Origin: Combretum micranthum | Taxonomy: Eukaryota; Streptophyta; Magnoliopsida; Myrtales; Combretaceae | Length of the DNA stretch: 64,000 nucleotides | Direction of reading: 5' to 3' | Assembly: GCA_024138025.1 (NCBI GenBank) | Contig: JAMXBD010003400.1 | Span: forward strand, 58,153 to 122,152 | Part shown: positions 25,047 through 37,508 of the stretch, in pieces | Numbering within the stretch: the stretch's first letter is position 1 | Layout of the letters: every line of letters begins with the position of its first letter | Notes under the pieces: generated by a model | Seen by the model: only the letters and a program-made list of their open reading frames with translations | The model's database searches: none | What the model was told of the DNA's origin: nothing | Translations under genes and position numbers: made by a program

Positions 25047-26663
25047 ATAAACACACATGAACAACATACAACAGCTATGGTGTTGCTATCATCCACATTC
25101 AAACATGCTGCCACTCCACTGCTACCTTTGCACCACATCATAGCACACATGTTGCACCATGTAACCACACAACATACCAGACATGCTAGGGCAACACTTA
25201 CAACAAGCCACTGCTAGCCTTGACAATAGCTCCATACACACATACACAATAACATCACAACACATAAGTAGGCGCTTGAAGAAGCGCTCAATGAGCACTT
25301 TGTAGTCGCCCAAGAGTGCTCTGTAGCTGCTCCTTGGGTAATCTAGGGCCTCTCCAAGAACGCTCTAGAGACACTCGATGAGAACCCTGCTCCAACTCCT
25401 AAGGTATGACATAGTTGATTTTAATATATATATATATATAATATATGTCCTTGTATATATGTTTATTTACATCCATGTGTAATGTATATTTATATGTATA
25501 ATACTAGTTTTAGTATGTTTATTATCTTATTATATTTCACCTTATTTCTCCATGATATAAATTTAAATACAAAATTATATACATGTATATATCAATAACT
25601 TATGTTAGAGTAAATAAGGTATACGTAAATCCTTACAACCTATATAAACTATGTATATATTAATAAATTAATTTTTTGATTTTGTTTCCAGTATTACTTC
25701 GTTTTCTCATTTACTCTAATATGTCTTGTTTATTCTATACTTAACAAGATCTATAGATAAAAATGTATTTATAATTTTTTAAATTATAAAAGTTTAATAA
25801 TTAATAACTAATAACTAATAAACAATATTGACTTAGAATTGGAGACATTCTATGGAAAGTGTAAGTAATTTAAATCACACTCAAGATATATGCATGAGTA
25901 AAAATGAAATCAAGGGGGCATAGGGGGGGATAAAAGCTTAGGAAACCGTAGGACCATATAATGGAAATTTTGGTCCTATAAGGAAATTTAAGAAAATTTT
26001 TACTTAAATTTGATAAATAGAACATATTTGATCATTAGATCAACAAGAAGATTGGATATGTAATTAAACTTTAGTATATGACTATATATACAAATATAAG
26101 TTTTAGATCATGCGTAGAAAGGGGGTTTAATTAATAAACTTGATATAATTTTAATATGATATGTATAAAAGATAATTTAGCTTTGAATCTAATAAATAAA
26201 CTCAATAATAAGCTTATATAGACATATGAAGATTTCGACACATATAAAAGAATAAGGTTCCTAAAACAAAACTTAAGTAATTCAAGTACATATTAGAAAA
26301 TCAAGATGATATAGATTGTGATTAAGAAATTAAACTTAAGAAATAATTCTAAAACCCCAAGTATAAAATTTGACACTTATAGAAATATAAGGATATAAAG
26401 TATAGATTGATGGAAATAATAAAAATATTAGATGATATAATCAAATTAACTAAAATTACATACTTAAAATAAGATCATGAGAAGTACAATGAAAATAAAT
26501 ATAAATATATATACTTTAACTAAAAAGTAGAGTAATGGACTTAAATTAAGCTTAATCATTAAAACTTGATGAAATAAACATAAAATAAGGAATTAAACTT
26601 GAAATAAGAATTAAGAATACAAAACAAGAAAGATAAACATCAATGTGATACCTTTCAGACCCC
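25047..26663 (+). mobile_element. Family C-like LTR, outer copy, left part
   Basis: Segments match the other family-C copies in order. An example is the 'gacacatataaaagaataaggtt' area (26237), like 35865-35910, and the 'aaataagatcatgagaag' area (26467), like 36123. It begins with a GC-richer motif block (about 25060-25400), contains a TA microsatellite at about 25420, and is interrupted at 26663 by a complete solo LTR. It resumes after 32319. No protein is encoded. Confidence 0.5.
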
Positions 26664-26668
26664 TAAAC

Positions 26669-27850
26669 TGTAATCCCCCTAATTTCACATAACCCGAGTA
26701 TAATAATTATTAAAAATATAATATAAAATCATAAAGAACTACAATAAAACAAAGCTAAACTCAGTCCCAATTTTTTTTTTTTTTTTTTTTTGCAATTTAA
26801 AATTATCAAAGTGTGAACAAATTTGATTTTAGTTAGAAAGATTAGAATCCTTATCAATAAAATTTCAAAACGTATAATTGCATACACTTCTATAATTTGA
26901 CAATAAAAACGTGCTCTATGGGACTTGTGTATTGGAAATAATGTCTGATGACCTAAATCAATCTCCAAAACTTTAACATGAAAAAAAAAAAATTGTGCAT
27001 TTTGGCTTATTAACTTAAAACGTCAATTATGGAACAATAAAGTAAAATTAAGGAGTGTTATTACAAAGAAACAGATACATTCATAATAATAATAAATAAA
27101 TAAAGCAATGAATGATACTTTATTTCTTAGACTTCAATGTTAATAAACTGATATCAATGCATTACCTAGATAAGGAAAGATAAATGTGAATATATAATGA
27201 GTAACTTTTAAATTAAGAAATTTTATATGAGAACACTTTTAATATTATAAATAAAGAACAACTTTTCCTATACCCTCCTTCTGAAGATTGAAAGGAAAAT
27301 TGACGACGACGACGAAGACGAAAAAGACTTAAAAGACTTTTCCACCTGGTAGTATAGCAAAGGAAGGATCATTTACATCCCCCACACCCTTAACCTCGTT
27401 TACACACTAGACTTCCTTTTCTCAAATAAAAACATAATTTTGTTACATCACCAATGGAAATCATCTTTTTGTTTACCGTATTAATTTTCTTCCTGAGGAG
27501 GCAATAACTATAAGAGGAAATTCCAAGACTGCAATTTTGTCTATTTCACACCATCCATTTAAAACATAGTACGATTAAAATTATTATAAAATAAAATAAC
27601 CTAAGATAACTTTTAAATACTAATTTGATATATGACAACATATAATTCAAACGAATATAAATAAATTAATTAATTAATAAAAATATAAATAATATAAAGA
27701 TCCCATCTTTAAGGACTCGTATTCAATGGGATGTAGATCCCTTCGAATTGTCCTTCTATAATTTTTTTTTAACCTTCACAATCGTATACACATACACACG
27801 TTTGGGAAGTCCTTTTGTAGTTTCTAGTTGCATTCTATTGGCAAAAAATA

Positions 27851-27905
<55 letters not shown>

Positions 27906-30900
27906 TCACAAAATTGTGAACATATTAGAGCTTTTAAAATAAAATATTTATGAACTAATATTTTATACGAAAGGTGTAAATGTAGTAGTAAAACTAATAT
28001 ACATAAAAAATAAATTAATCAATATACTCAAAATCCCCTTAGCATTATTTGGCGCAACTTATATCTTGGATAATATTAAAATATGTAGCCTATAGACACT
28101 AAAACACTTATTTGACCTATTGAACCTAGGAAACCCTAATCGTGTAAGATAAAATTTTAAAAATACTCAATTGTGTAAACTTTAACTCAAGATTTGAACT
28201 TAAAAATAATCTAGAAAAATCATAGGTGCCTTAGATGAACTTTTAAAGATAAAACTTTTGTATAACTAATATAATTATATGCGTATGGCATAGTAAACTA
28301 CGAAATAACATGGATATTCTATTATATAATTGTATTATTAGTTTAGATATATTATGTACGGTACAAAATGAAACCAAAAGACTGGCTACATGTTCTTAAG
28401 AAAATTCCACTGTCAGTTACATCTTCAAGTTGTACAAATGTCAAAATGAAAGTAACAATCTAGCAAATCACAACCCTTCATTTAGCTCCTTCATTTAATG
28501 AGTTGAGGACTTCACTGCTTGTTAAAACCTGCTCCAAAAATTCCCCACATTCATAGTTCCTTTTAGAGAAAATTAGATATAAAATATGACAAACAAACAC
28601 AATCAAAATTTCTCTCTTGATCCGTGAATGTCTTAGAAAATTCTATGATATTAACCTAGTAAACACATTAGACAAATTAGCTCCTAAAACACCAATCAAA
28701 ACCAACTAAATAAGGGACTGGATGACTTGCGGCTGCTTATAGATTGGAGCAATTTCCCTTCCCTTACTGTCTATTACAAGAGAAAAATAAGATAAAATAT
28801 ATAATTCACAAATACAATCTAAATCTCCATGAGATCACCGTAAGATTTCCTAGGAATTCCAACTTTAGGCTAGTCAACAATTTCAACTAATTTGCAAGTT
28901 GTTGCCATGTGAAAGCTTTCCTGTACAACCCATTTATAATTCAATGGACAAAACCTTTAACTAACAAGTAAACAAAACATTAACTTATCCATGAACGAAA
29001 CTGTATTCCATAGCTGGAAATCAAGACAAAACATTACATTTTTTTAGCCATAATTTTCTAGAATTTGCTAGACTTGGATTAATTAAAACAAGTTGCTCAA
29101 CTTACAAAAGTTGGCACTAAATGTCCCACCGAATAGCTCAAGGGAAATAAGATAAACAAAATACAAACCTCCTCCCTTTTCACCGTAAATTAGAAAGATC
29201 AAGCTTGAATAAGTCAAACCACTTGCCCCAAAATTTCCATATAGACATCACCCATCAACATCATAAAACAAATATAAATAAGCATTAAGAACAAGTAAAC
29301 AAATGCCAATATTTCCCACTTTGAAACAGTAAATAAAAAAAAAATCCCTCTCTCATTTAAGAACACAAACAAAACAAAGTCACTCCTTTCCCTACCAGTT
29401 TCAAACTGTAAAGCCTCACTGTTCCATAAGGAAATTATCTCAAAACAAAACAATACTTTTCCACCAAAATCAAACCATAAACCCCCACTTCTCTTTTAAT
29501 CAAACAACACCAACAACAACCCATTTCCAAGCCTCAAAAAGCATCATAAAATCTTACTTTGTCGAGAACAAATCAAGTTTTAAGAATCATGAGCTAAAGA
29601 TAAGGTATGGTCTTAAACAAGTTAGTTATTCATAGAAAAACAATTAATTATAAAAACTTATTCTATTGTCCTTACTCGTAGGTTCGGTTCTAGCAAAAGA
29701 AAGTGCTTATCATTTCAAACTCCATATCCAACCAAGGTAACTCCTATATCATCTTGAATTCTATATTACATCTACGACTAACGACTAGAAAAAAAAATCA
29801 ATATATGAATTAAGACATAAAACCCTACATGTTTAGTGATGTTATATGTGCATAGATAATCATGTGATGATCTATCAAACTTGAATCATTTATGTTCTAT
29901 GCTAGAAATGTGTTATATTTAGAGTTAAATATAATAGAGAATCAATTAGTGCAATAGGAATAAGAACTCAAAATTTCAGTCCATGTAAAAATAGGTCCTA
30001 TGATACATGTATAATAATAAAACTAATCTAATATTTAATAAAATGCATCTAAAACATAGTTTTAAAGAAGAAATTTAACAAAAAGAAACTTTAGAAACCC
30101 AACAAAGAAGTTCAACTTTAAGATTGTAACATGAATCACCTCCTAAAACTAAAAGAAATTGCAAAACAATTCATTCCTCCTTCTAGCACAAGCTGTGCAG
30201 AAGGCGGGAATAAAATAAACCAACATTCCCTCCCATCAGCACTACACCTGTAGCCGCTAGTGTAGAACTTAAAACTCTATTTTTTTTTTTCTATCAAACA
30301 TAAAACCAAATCAAACTTTTATGATTATATCCTTTATATCACGAATATATATATAAATAATAATTAATTTTAAATTATATTAACTAAGTTTAATATATAT
30401 CTAAACACTATGAATTTAAGAATATGTTAGAAAAATAAACTAGTAATTAAATGATAGAATATAATCTTATAAATGATAGAAATTCCAATTTACATAGAAG
30501 ATAAGATTGACAAACAAAAAATAATAAATAAAAATTCACTATCAATATGAACGCTAACAGAGGTAAAACTTAAATAATTGGAAATAAAGAAAATGCCTTA
30601 AATAAAAAAAATATTAGTTAAAATCAAGACCAGCAAAATGAAAATAAATAGTAAACATACTAAAAGAACCACATAAGCAATAAAAGCTCAATAATAAAAT
30701 TATTAAGCAATACAGGACTTGAAATATTCTATAAATCAAATTTAGATAAAAAAAATGAGGAAATAGGACTAAAAATAATAAAAACCGATTTGAAGACTTA
30801 TTACGAAACTATAAATACAAGAATGAGAAATTATTATTTTATTTCATAGGAAATATTGAATCCAAGCTCTCAAAGCCCAAGTATTCCCATGGGTCGTATC

Positions 30901-32150
30901 AAACAAACAAGAATGCTCGGGTAAAGGATTTCTGATGATCTGCTATTTGCTTGTGTTTACTACTACTTGTTGTCATGGTTGGTTATATTGCTTGTCTCAT
31001 AAATGACTGATTGTTGTGAATGATATCATCTGCACGATTGCCTGAATAAATGAATAAGTTTAATCACTTGACTAAACAAATCGGATATACTCGTCACATG
31101 TGCTTCAAACCTCCTATAAGTAATGTCTCGGATTTACAATTAAATGTATTTTTGAAATATATTTTCAAAAGGCCATGACTTGGAGAATTTCAAGTCGCTC
31201 TTTTATTCCTTAAATGAGTTTTATCAAAAGAGTTTATAAAATAAATATAGGACATTTCCGAGTATTGTTTTGATAGTAGACGTTGCCAGATTGAGGGTCC
31301 ACTTGTCTAGTGGCGGTAGATGTGGCCTAATTGAGGGTTTACTTGCTTGATTCATCATAGATTGGTGATGGATAGTTTGATTCACCATTATTTGATAATG
31401 GACAAATTTAAATATTAACCAACGTAAATGACGTATACGTGAGCATGTTGGAAAATATTGCCTTATATCAATGACATATAATCATTAGTTAAGTCTAGAT
31501 GGACGCAACCACCAAGCAATCTCGTTAAGAATAAATGAGGTGTCCCATGTAAAATAAATATGGGAGACAACTGATATGTGGACAGCATAAATCCACATCA
31601 TTTATGGCTCCGGACTCCCATAGATGTGTTGTTTGCATTCATCACGGATGCATTCATATTGTGTGTAGATAGATTTGCATGACTGTTTAATTAATGCTTG
31701 ATAACTTGCATGACCGGTAGTGATCAAGAATGAACTCACTGAGTTGTGGTTTCACTTACCTCCTAATAGTTTTGTGTAGGAATAATGCTAGCTGAGAAGC
31801 AAGAATAGTAATCTGATCTTCACAGACCTACTTGAAGCTAGAACGTTATATTGCTATGAACTTAGAAATAATTTTGCAATCAAAAGTATAAATAGATGAA
31901 ATTTTACATTTTGTAGGATTGAAACCCCATTTTTACTATTTGGTAGGGGATACCGATTCTCTACGATCTTAGTAGAATATGAAAAATCAGATTCCATAGT
32001 TGAATTTCAATAATACTGTTTTATGCATATGTATCGTATAAATAGAGTCTTGTAATCTCTAACTTACAAGACGGTTCTCATATTATGGGCGCACACATGG
32101 TATGATAACTTTAGATTAATCCTACTAGGCCTCCTTTTAGGTTCGTGACA
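26669..32150 (+). mobile_element. Solo LTR, family C, 5.48 kb
   Basis: It starts 'tgtaatcccccta' and ends 'ggttcgtgaca', giving TG/CA ends. The 5-bp duplication TAAAC flanks it at 26664-26668 and 32151-32155. The length of 5482 bp is very long for an LTR but it holds no gag, pol, PBS or second LTR. Internal features are a T-run at 26771-26791, an (AAT)n microsatellite, a GC-richer block at about 30180-30260, and an end region ('ggggataccgattctctacg', 31945) that recurs near 37300. Orientation follows the family-A convention. Confidence 0.75.
27848..27902. repeat. (AAT)n microsatellite
   Basis: About 18 uninterrupted trinucleotide units inside the family-C solo LTR. Confidence 0.95.
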
Positions 32151-32154
32151 TAAA

Positions 32155-32319
32155 CACTATAAAAAAAGAAAAAAGGATTTTAGAGACAACAATTATATCT
32201 CTAAACGTAAATTTTCATCACAAAAACAATGTTGCTAGTTTTATTTGTATAAATATAACTTGTTCTACTCATTTTTAGTTGTAGAACTTTTGTCTCTAAA
32301 AGCTGGTTTTCTTATAATG
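32155..32319. mobile_element. CACTA-type MITE (165 bp)
   Basis: The left end is CACTATAAAAAAAG. The right end reads CATTATAAGAAAACC on the - strand. Both arms then share 'TTTTAGAGACAA'. Three-base duplications AAA flank it (32152-32154 and 32320-32322), as expected for CACTA elements. It is too short to encode a transposase. The family-C solo LTR appears to have landed one base inside its left end. Confidence 0.75.
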
Positions 32320-33912
32320 AAAGTAACATAGAGAAAATATACAAAATGATTAGCTTAAATTGATCATTAAAAACTATGTCCAATAAGATTTTCAATGCCT
32401 ATTTATATGCTAAAGTCCAAGCTAAAATGAGTATAATAGGCCTAATTTAAGATTTCGTAAATATAATCAGTATTTGAAATCATTCAAGGTAATTGTCCTA
32501 GGAAAAATAAGTTTATACTAACTTTATAGCTTAATCTAGGAGACACAAATTTTATAAACTTCAAAACAACTAGTTGAGAAATAAAATTGGATCAGCAATG
32601 CTAAAACTCGAGTTTAAAACACAAAGACACAATAGGTTTCTTTGCATGAATAAAAGTGTAGTAGTGAGTATCCATTATCTTAATTCTCAAGAGATATAGA
32701 TCAGTCTTTAGATTTTCTTGTAGATGACTACGACAATTAAGCAAGGATAAATAGGTGAGTATATTCCGATAACCTTCATATCTGCTTGTGCTTGTAGGTT
32801 TAGGATATGATATTTTGCTAATATAAATGTAATGATTCATGCATGGGGTTTGGAACTTTTTGCTTGCGGTTGCTCGTATTTGTTATTGGTATTGAAAATA
32901 CTATAAATTATAATGAGCATTAAATATTGGGTGTTTCTTGATTATTTTGATCTTTGTGAGTGTCTAATATTTGATTGATTGCTAAATAAATGGACTTAAT
33001 AACTATTGGCTTGATAATTAAAAATTGAGCATGCAATGTAAGATTACATCGTAGAGGGCCATCACTACTACACAATGACATTGATAAGCTACACTATCCC
33101 GGGTGGACAGTAAACATGGAGGACCGAATTGGTGTAATTCTAGTGTATACCATGGGTCCTATCCTCGGGGAATGGGAACTAAGTTGTCTTGGGGAGACAG
33201 CCTATCTCTTAAGGTCATACCAAGGTCATTGCTATGAATATCTTGTTTTAAGAATATGGTTATATGTATATTATTTTCTGTATATGAAAAGAAAAAACTT
33301 GTTTTGATAATGTTGATTTGATTCGTGAAGGAGTAGCGTTTCCAAGTGCTGATGTGTGGATGTGCCCCAACCCTTGATTGAAGGGCAAAAATTCAATCTA
33401 TGTATGGTTACCGATTGGCCATATATATTTATTCATTTGCTTGTCTACATTGTATATGCTTGTTTTAATAACTTGTTTGTCCTTGCTTGAATGATATGGA
33501 GCAAAGATATACTTCACTTAACTCGATGTAGCTGACCTATCAACAATTTGCTTTTGCTGGTGAATTGAAAATTGGGAAGGGATAGGATCTAAATGCAAAG
33601 AGTACCCCGGACGAAGTTTCATAAGATAGTAAATGATTGAGAGTTGGATAGACTAAACTTAGTAAAGAGATAAATTTTGAAAATATAGTCTTTTTTTTTC
33701 TTTTAATTAAAGCTAATTGATATTTTTCTTAAACGTAGATTTACCTTATCTTGTCGTTTGGTAAGATATCTTATTTTCTATAGTCTATGTGATCTGTGGA
33801 AGTTTCGATAGCTAATAAATTATTTTCATAATAATTAAATATATATATATGCATAACAAAATGAGAGGATAATTAATTAGAGTCTTGCGAACTCTTACAT
33901 ACAAGGCAATGA
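32320..33912 (+). mobile_element. Family C-like LTR, outer copy, right part
   Basis: Continuation of the copy at 25047-26663. It matches the 3' half of the family: 'gtagatgactacgac' (about 32720) before 'gtgagtatatt', as at 36300 and 44750. The 'tttggtaagatatcttattttctat' area (33768) corresponds to the 31935 and 37284 segments, and 'agagtcttgcgaactctta' (33879) to 32045. The match fades at about 33912, before the expected terminal motif. Confidence 0.45.
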
Positions 33913-36900
33913 TTTAAAGATATATGATGTAGAAATTAAGATAACAAAGATAAATTGGTAATATACACATATATATTAAAACCTAGTTATATACACATTT
34001 GTGTATATTAGGTATTTAATGATATGCCTTGAGGGAATATGATATAGAAAAATGTAGAGGAGTGTTGTTGGACATGAATACAACTTTGTATGATGATATT
34101 AAGGTGTTTTTGCTAAGGATGTAATCAAATAAATAGATAGATAAGTTAAAAATAGGAAAATGAACAAAGGAAAATAGGAATGGTATCGCCTTATTCATCA
34201 CGGATGTGATATGGCCCATGATGGAAGTAGGTTTAAAATTTATGTGCAATCATAGGCATGATGATGCTCATGATACAATTGAACCAAGTTTTAAAGAAGA
34301 TCGTGGGCATGATCACTAGCGTGAACTTGACCATGGTTCCTCATCGTAGCCTAAATCATGACCATGATAGAGGTCGTGATCTCCTCTGTTTATTTATTCT
34401 TTACGATATGCCCTTAATCACAGGCGTGATAAGGCTAGTGATGAGCATCATGACCCCCATCAGGGGCGTAATCTATCCCCTGATACTATTTGAAAAATAA
34501 AATAAAATAAATAATATATGTGTTAGTACTTGTACAATTAAGAATGAGTAAAGTCAATTAATAGGTTTAATAACTAATTAGATTTAACAAGGGTTTTAAA
34601 TATAAAATGGACTTAGTTAAAAAATATGGGTTCAATTTGACTTAATGAACTTTAGTTAGCTAAAAAGAAATAGAATGATTAGGCCTATCAACTTGGCTAA
34701 GTTAAATTAATATAGGCTTAATAACTTGTAATGGCTTAGAGATAATATAAATGTAATATGATAAGTTAGACCATGAAGAATGAAGAGAGTATGTTGTTTC
34801 TAATGTGTGATTAAGAAAATGTATTTTATAAAAGTTCATTATTTATTTGAATAAGTGAATTACACTAGAAGGTCCCAACATTTGGTGGTAAGTTTAATGT
34901 TTCGAGTAGTTAAAAAGCAATCTCAATGTTTAGTGGTAAGTTCATTTAAGGTCTCAACGTTTAGAAAAGTTGGTCAATTCGGGTTCGCAAGGACATGTTT
35001 CAACAAGAGAAAATATTTAATTAAAACTTAGAAGACTCTTTTTCTATTGACACTTGTCCATAAGGACCCAAATTGACCCACTTTTTCAAACATTGAGACC
35101 TTAAATGAATGTATCCCTAAACATTGGGATCTTTTTTTTTAACCATTCAAAACATTTGGACTTTAAAAGAACTTACCCCTAAATATTGGGACCTTTTGGT
35201 GTCATTTATGCTTATTTGAATACTAACATGAATAATAAGAGATGATGATTTTATAAAAGGTAATTATAAGTTAAAGAAAAGGGATGAATTGACAGACAAC
35301 GAAGAATTATCTGTATCTTTGTATAGATTTTCAACCCTAGCATATAATATAAGAAATCCATAATTGAATTGGATAAAATACATATACTTAGACTAATAAA
35401 AATATAAGAAAATTAATTGTATGGTTGAACTCAAGACAGTAACTAAGGATGGATATTTGTTCCTGTGTATATATGGAAACTAGAGTTTTGAAATGCAACT
35501 AGTATAACTCATGTATTAATTTACCAAACGATGTTTAGCTTTGAATTTAGTAGTTAAGCTCATGAAAACATAATTTTATATATTATATATGAGTTTTGGC
35601 TCTTATAAAATAATTAAGGTTTTAGAAATACAACTCAATATAATCCAAATGTTAGATGAAGTAAATAATAATCTAACTTTAAATCTAGTAGTCAAACTTA
35701 AGATAATATGATTGTAAATACATATATAGGTCTCAATTCACTTAAAGAAATTAAAGTCTTGAATTTCAATATGATATAATTTAAGTATTAAATCTAGCCT
35801 CGAATTTGGTAAATAAAACTCAAGAATAAGTTTATATATTATATATATATACATATATATGTTTCGACATATATATTATATAATATATATAGGTAGAATA
35901 AAGTTCTTAAAACCAAACTAAACCAAACTAAACTAAACTAAACTGAGAACATTAGTTAACATAATGATACAAATTGTAATAAAGAGATTAACTCAAGAAA
36001 CACTCTCCAAAATAGAGGCATGAATTTTGGCATATGCAAGATGATAAGATGTGAAGTAAAGATTAGTATAAACATGAAAATTATGAGTAATATAATCATA
36101 TTAACTAAAGATATATACTTAAAGTAAGATCAAGAGAAGCATAATAAAAATAAATATAAGTCTCTGTTTCAACCAAGTGTACAACAATCAGCTAAAAGTG
36201 AGTTTAAATACCAAAATTTAATAAAGTATATGTTAAAAAGGTAATGAATGATTATTTTATTTCATAGGAGAAACAAATTAATTTTTGGATTTCCTAGAAG
36301 ATTACTATGACTTAATCAAGATGACAAATGAGTAACTTTGACCTTACCACAGTGTTTGTGCTTGTAATGTAGTTGCACATGTGATAATATAAACCTAATT
36401 GGCTATGTGTGGGGATCGAGTAATCATTTGATGTTTGGTGATTTCTTTGGCTGATAACTCATTTAAATAAAAGTGATAATTACTTGTTCAGTGTTGATTG
36501 TGAAATGCGAATTGAGGATTGTTTGAAATTGGTATGGACATTAAGTAATATGATATAAGTCAGTTAAGACCATTAAGTGAAATGGATATGCATTGCATGA
36601 CAACATAACTTGCATTAGCATGGTATTCACGTCGCATATTAGCATCTTAGCCCTAGGATAATGTTAAGTTATATCTAATGAATCTGGTTAAGGTTACCCT
36701 TGAACTGTTAACCCACAAGAAATATGTAGGCACTGAAAGATGTCGTCTGAGTTGGACTTGACATAGAGGTGCTAATACTTGGTGGAGTTGTTAAATTCTA
36801 AGATGAAGTTGATATTATATTACTTATATTTACATATAAATAATAAATAAGTTGAAAATAATTTCTTCTTCTTAGTTAGAGCTGGTTCTTCAACCCCCAA

Positions 36901-37508
36901 GAGAGGGCATAAATCTCCATTGGTTTGGATTCTGACCATCTAAACTATATATATCCTATATGGTTGATTGTTGCATTGTGTATCCTTGTTAACTAAACTT
37001 GTTTGAAGTGTGGTATGGTCTTGTTACTTTATCAAGCTGTGGTTTGGTTCATACCCCTACAATTTTTATGTAGGAATAATTCATGCTGAAAATGGGCTAG
37101 GAATATGTAGAGTGAGTTTTTCTTCAATGAAGTCCTTAAAGATAAGAAGATGAACTTAGAATAAAAATATATAATTAGTATATAAGTTCGAGATTTTTTC
37201 ATTATATAAGATGGACTTAGAATATTAATTAGATTAACTGTACAATTATTTTAGACTTTATACTATGCAATTAGTATTCAATCTTCCTATTTGGTGAGGG
37301 ATACTGATTCTCTACGATTCTAGTGAACTGTAGGAAATTGAATTTCCTTAGTTATCAATATGTATGTATATAATTGAAACTTGTAAAATAGATATTTAGG
37401 TAAAGTCTAGCAATCTCTAACTTGCAAGACAATTTTCATATTTCGAGTGCACACGTGATATGAAAACTTCAAGACAATCTTACTAGACCTCTTTTTGAGT
37501 CATGATAG
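33913..37508 (+). mobile_element. Family C-like LTR, further copy
   Basis: The right end is clear: 'gagggatactgattctctacg' (37297), 'caatctctaacttgcaagac' (37411), and a degenerate terminus 'gagtcatgata' at about 37508, corresponding to 'ggttcgtgaca' of the complete copy. Its left end is not definable. It includes a motif block with repeated 'catgat/gtgat' strings (34190-34490) and a Mutator-type MITE. No gene. Confidence 0.45.
34854..35211. mobile_element. Foldback MITE, Mutator-like
   Basis: Two arms of about 150 bp are inverted copies of each other ('aaggtccca', then 'ttaaggtctcaa' and 'aaggaccc..attgaccca' in order). The flanks carry an identical 11-bp direct repeat (ttatttgaata at 34843-34853 and 35212-35222), in the range known for Mutator-like elements. 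No coding capacity. Confidence 0.75.
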
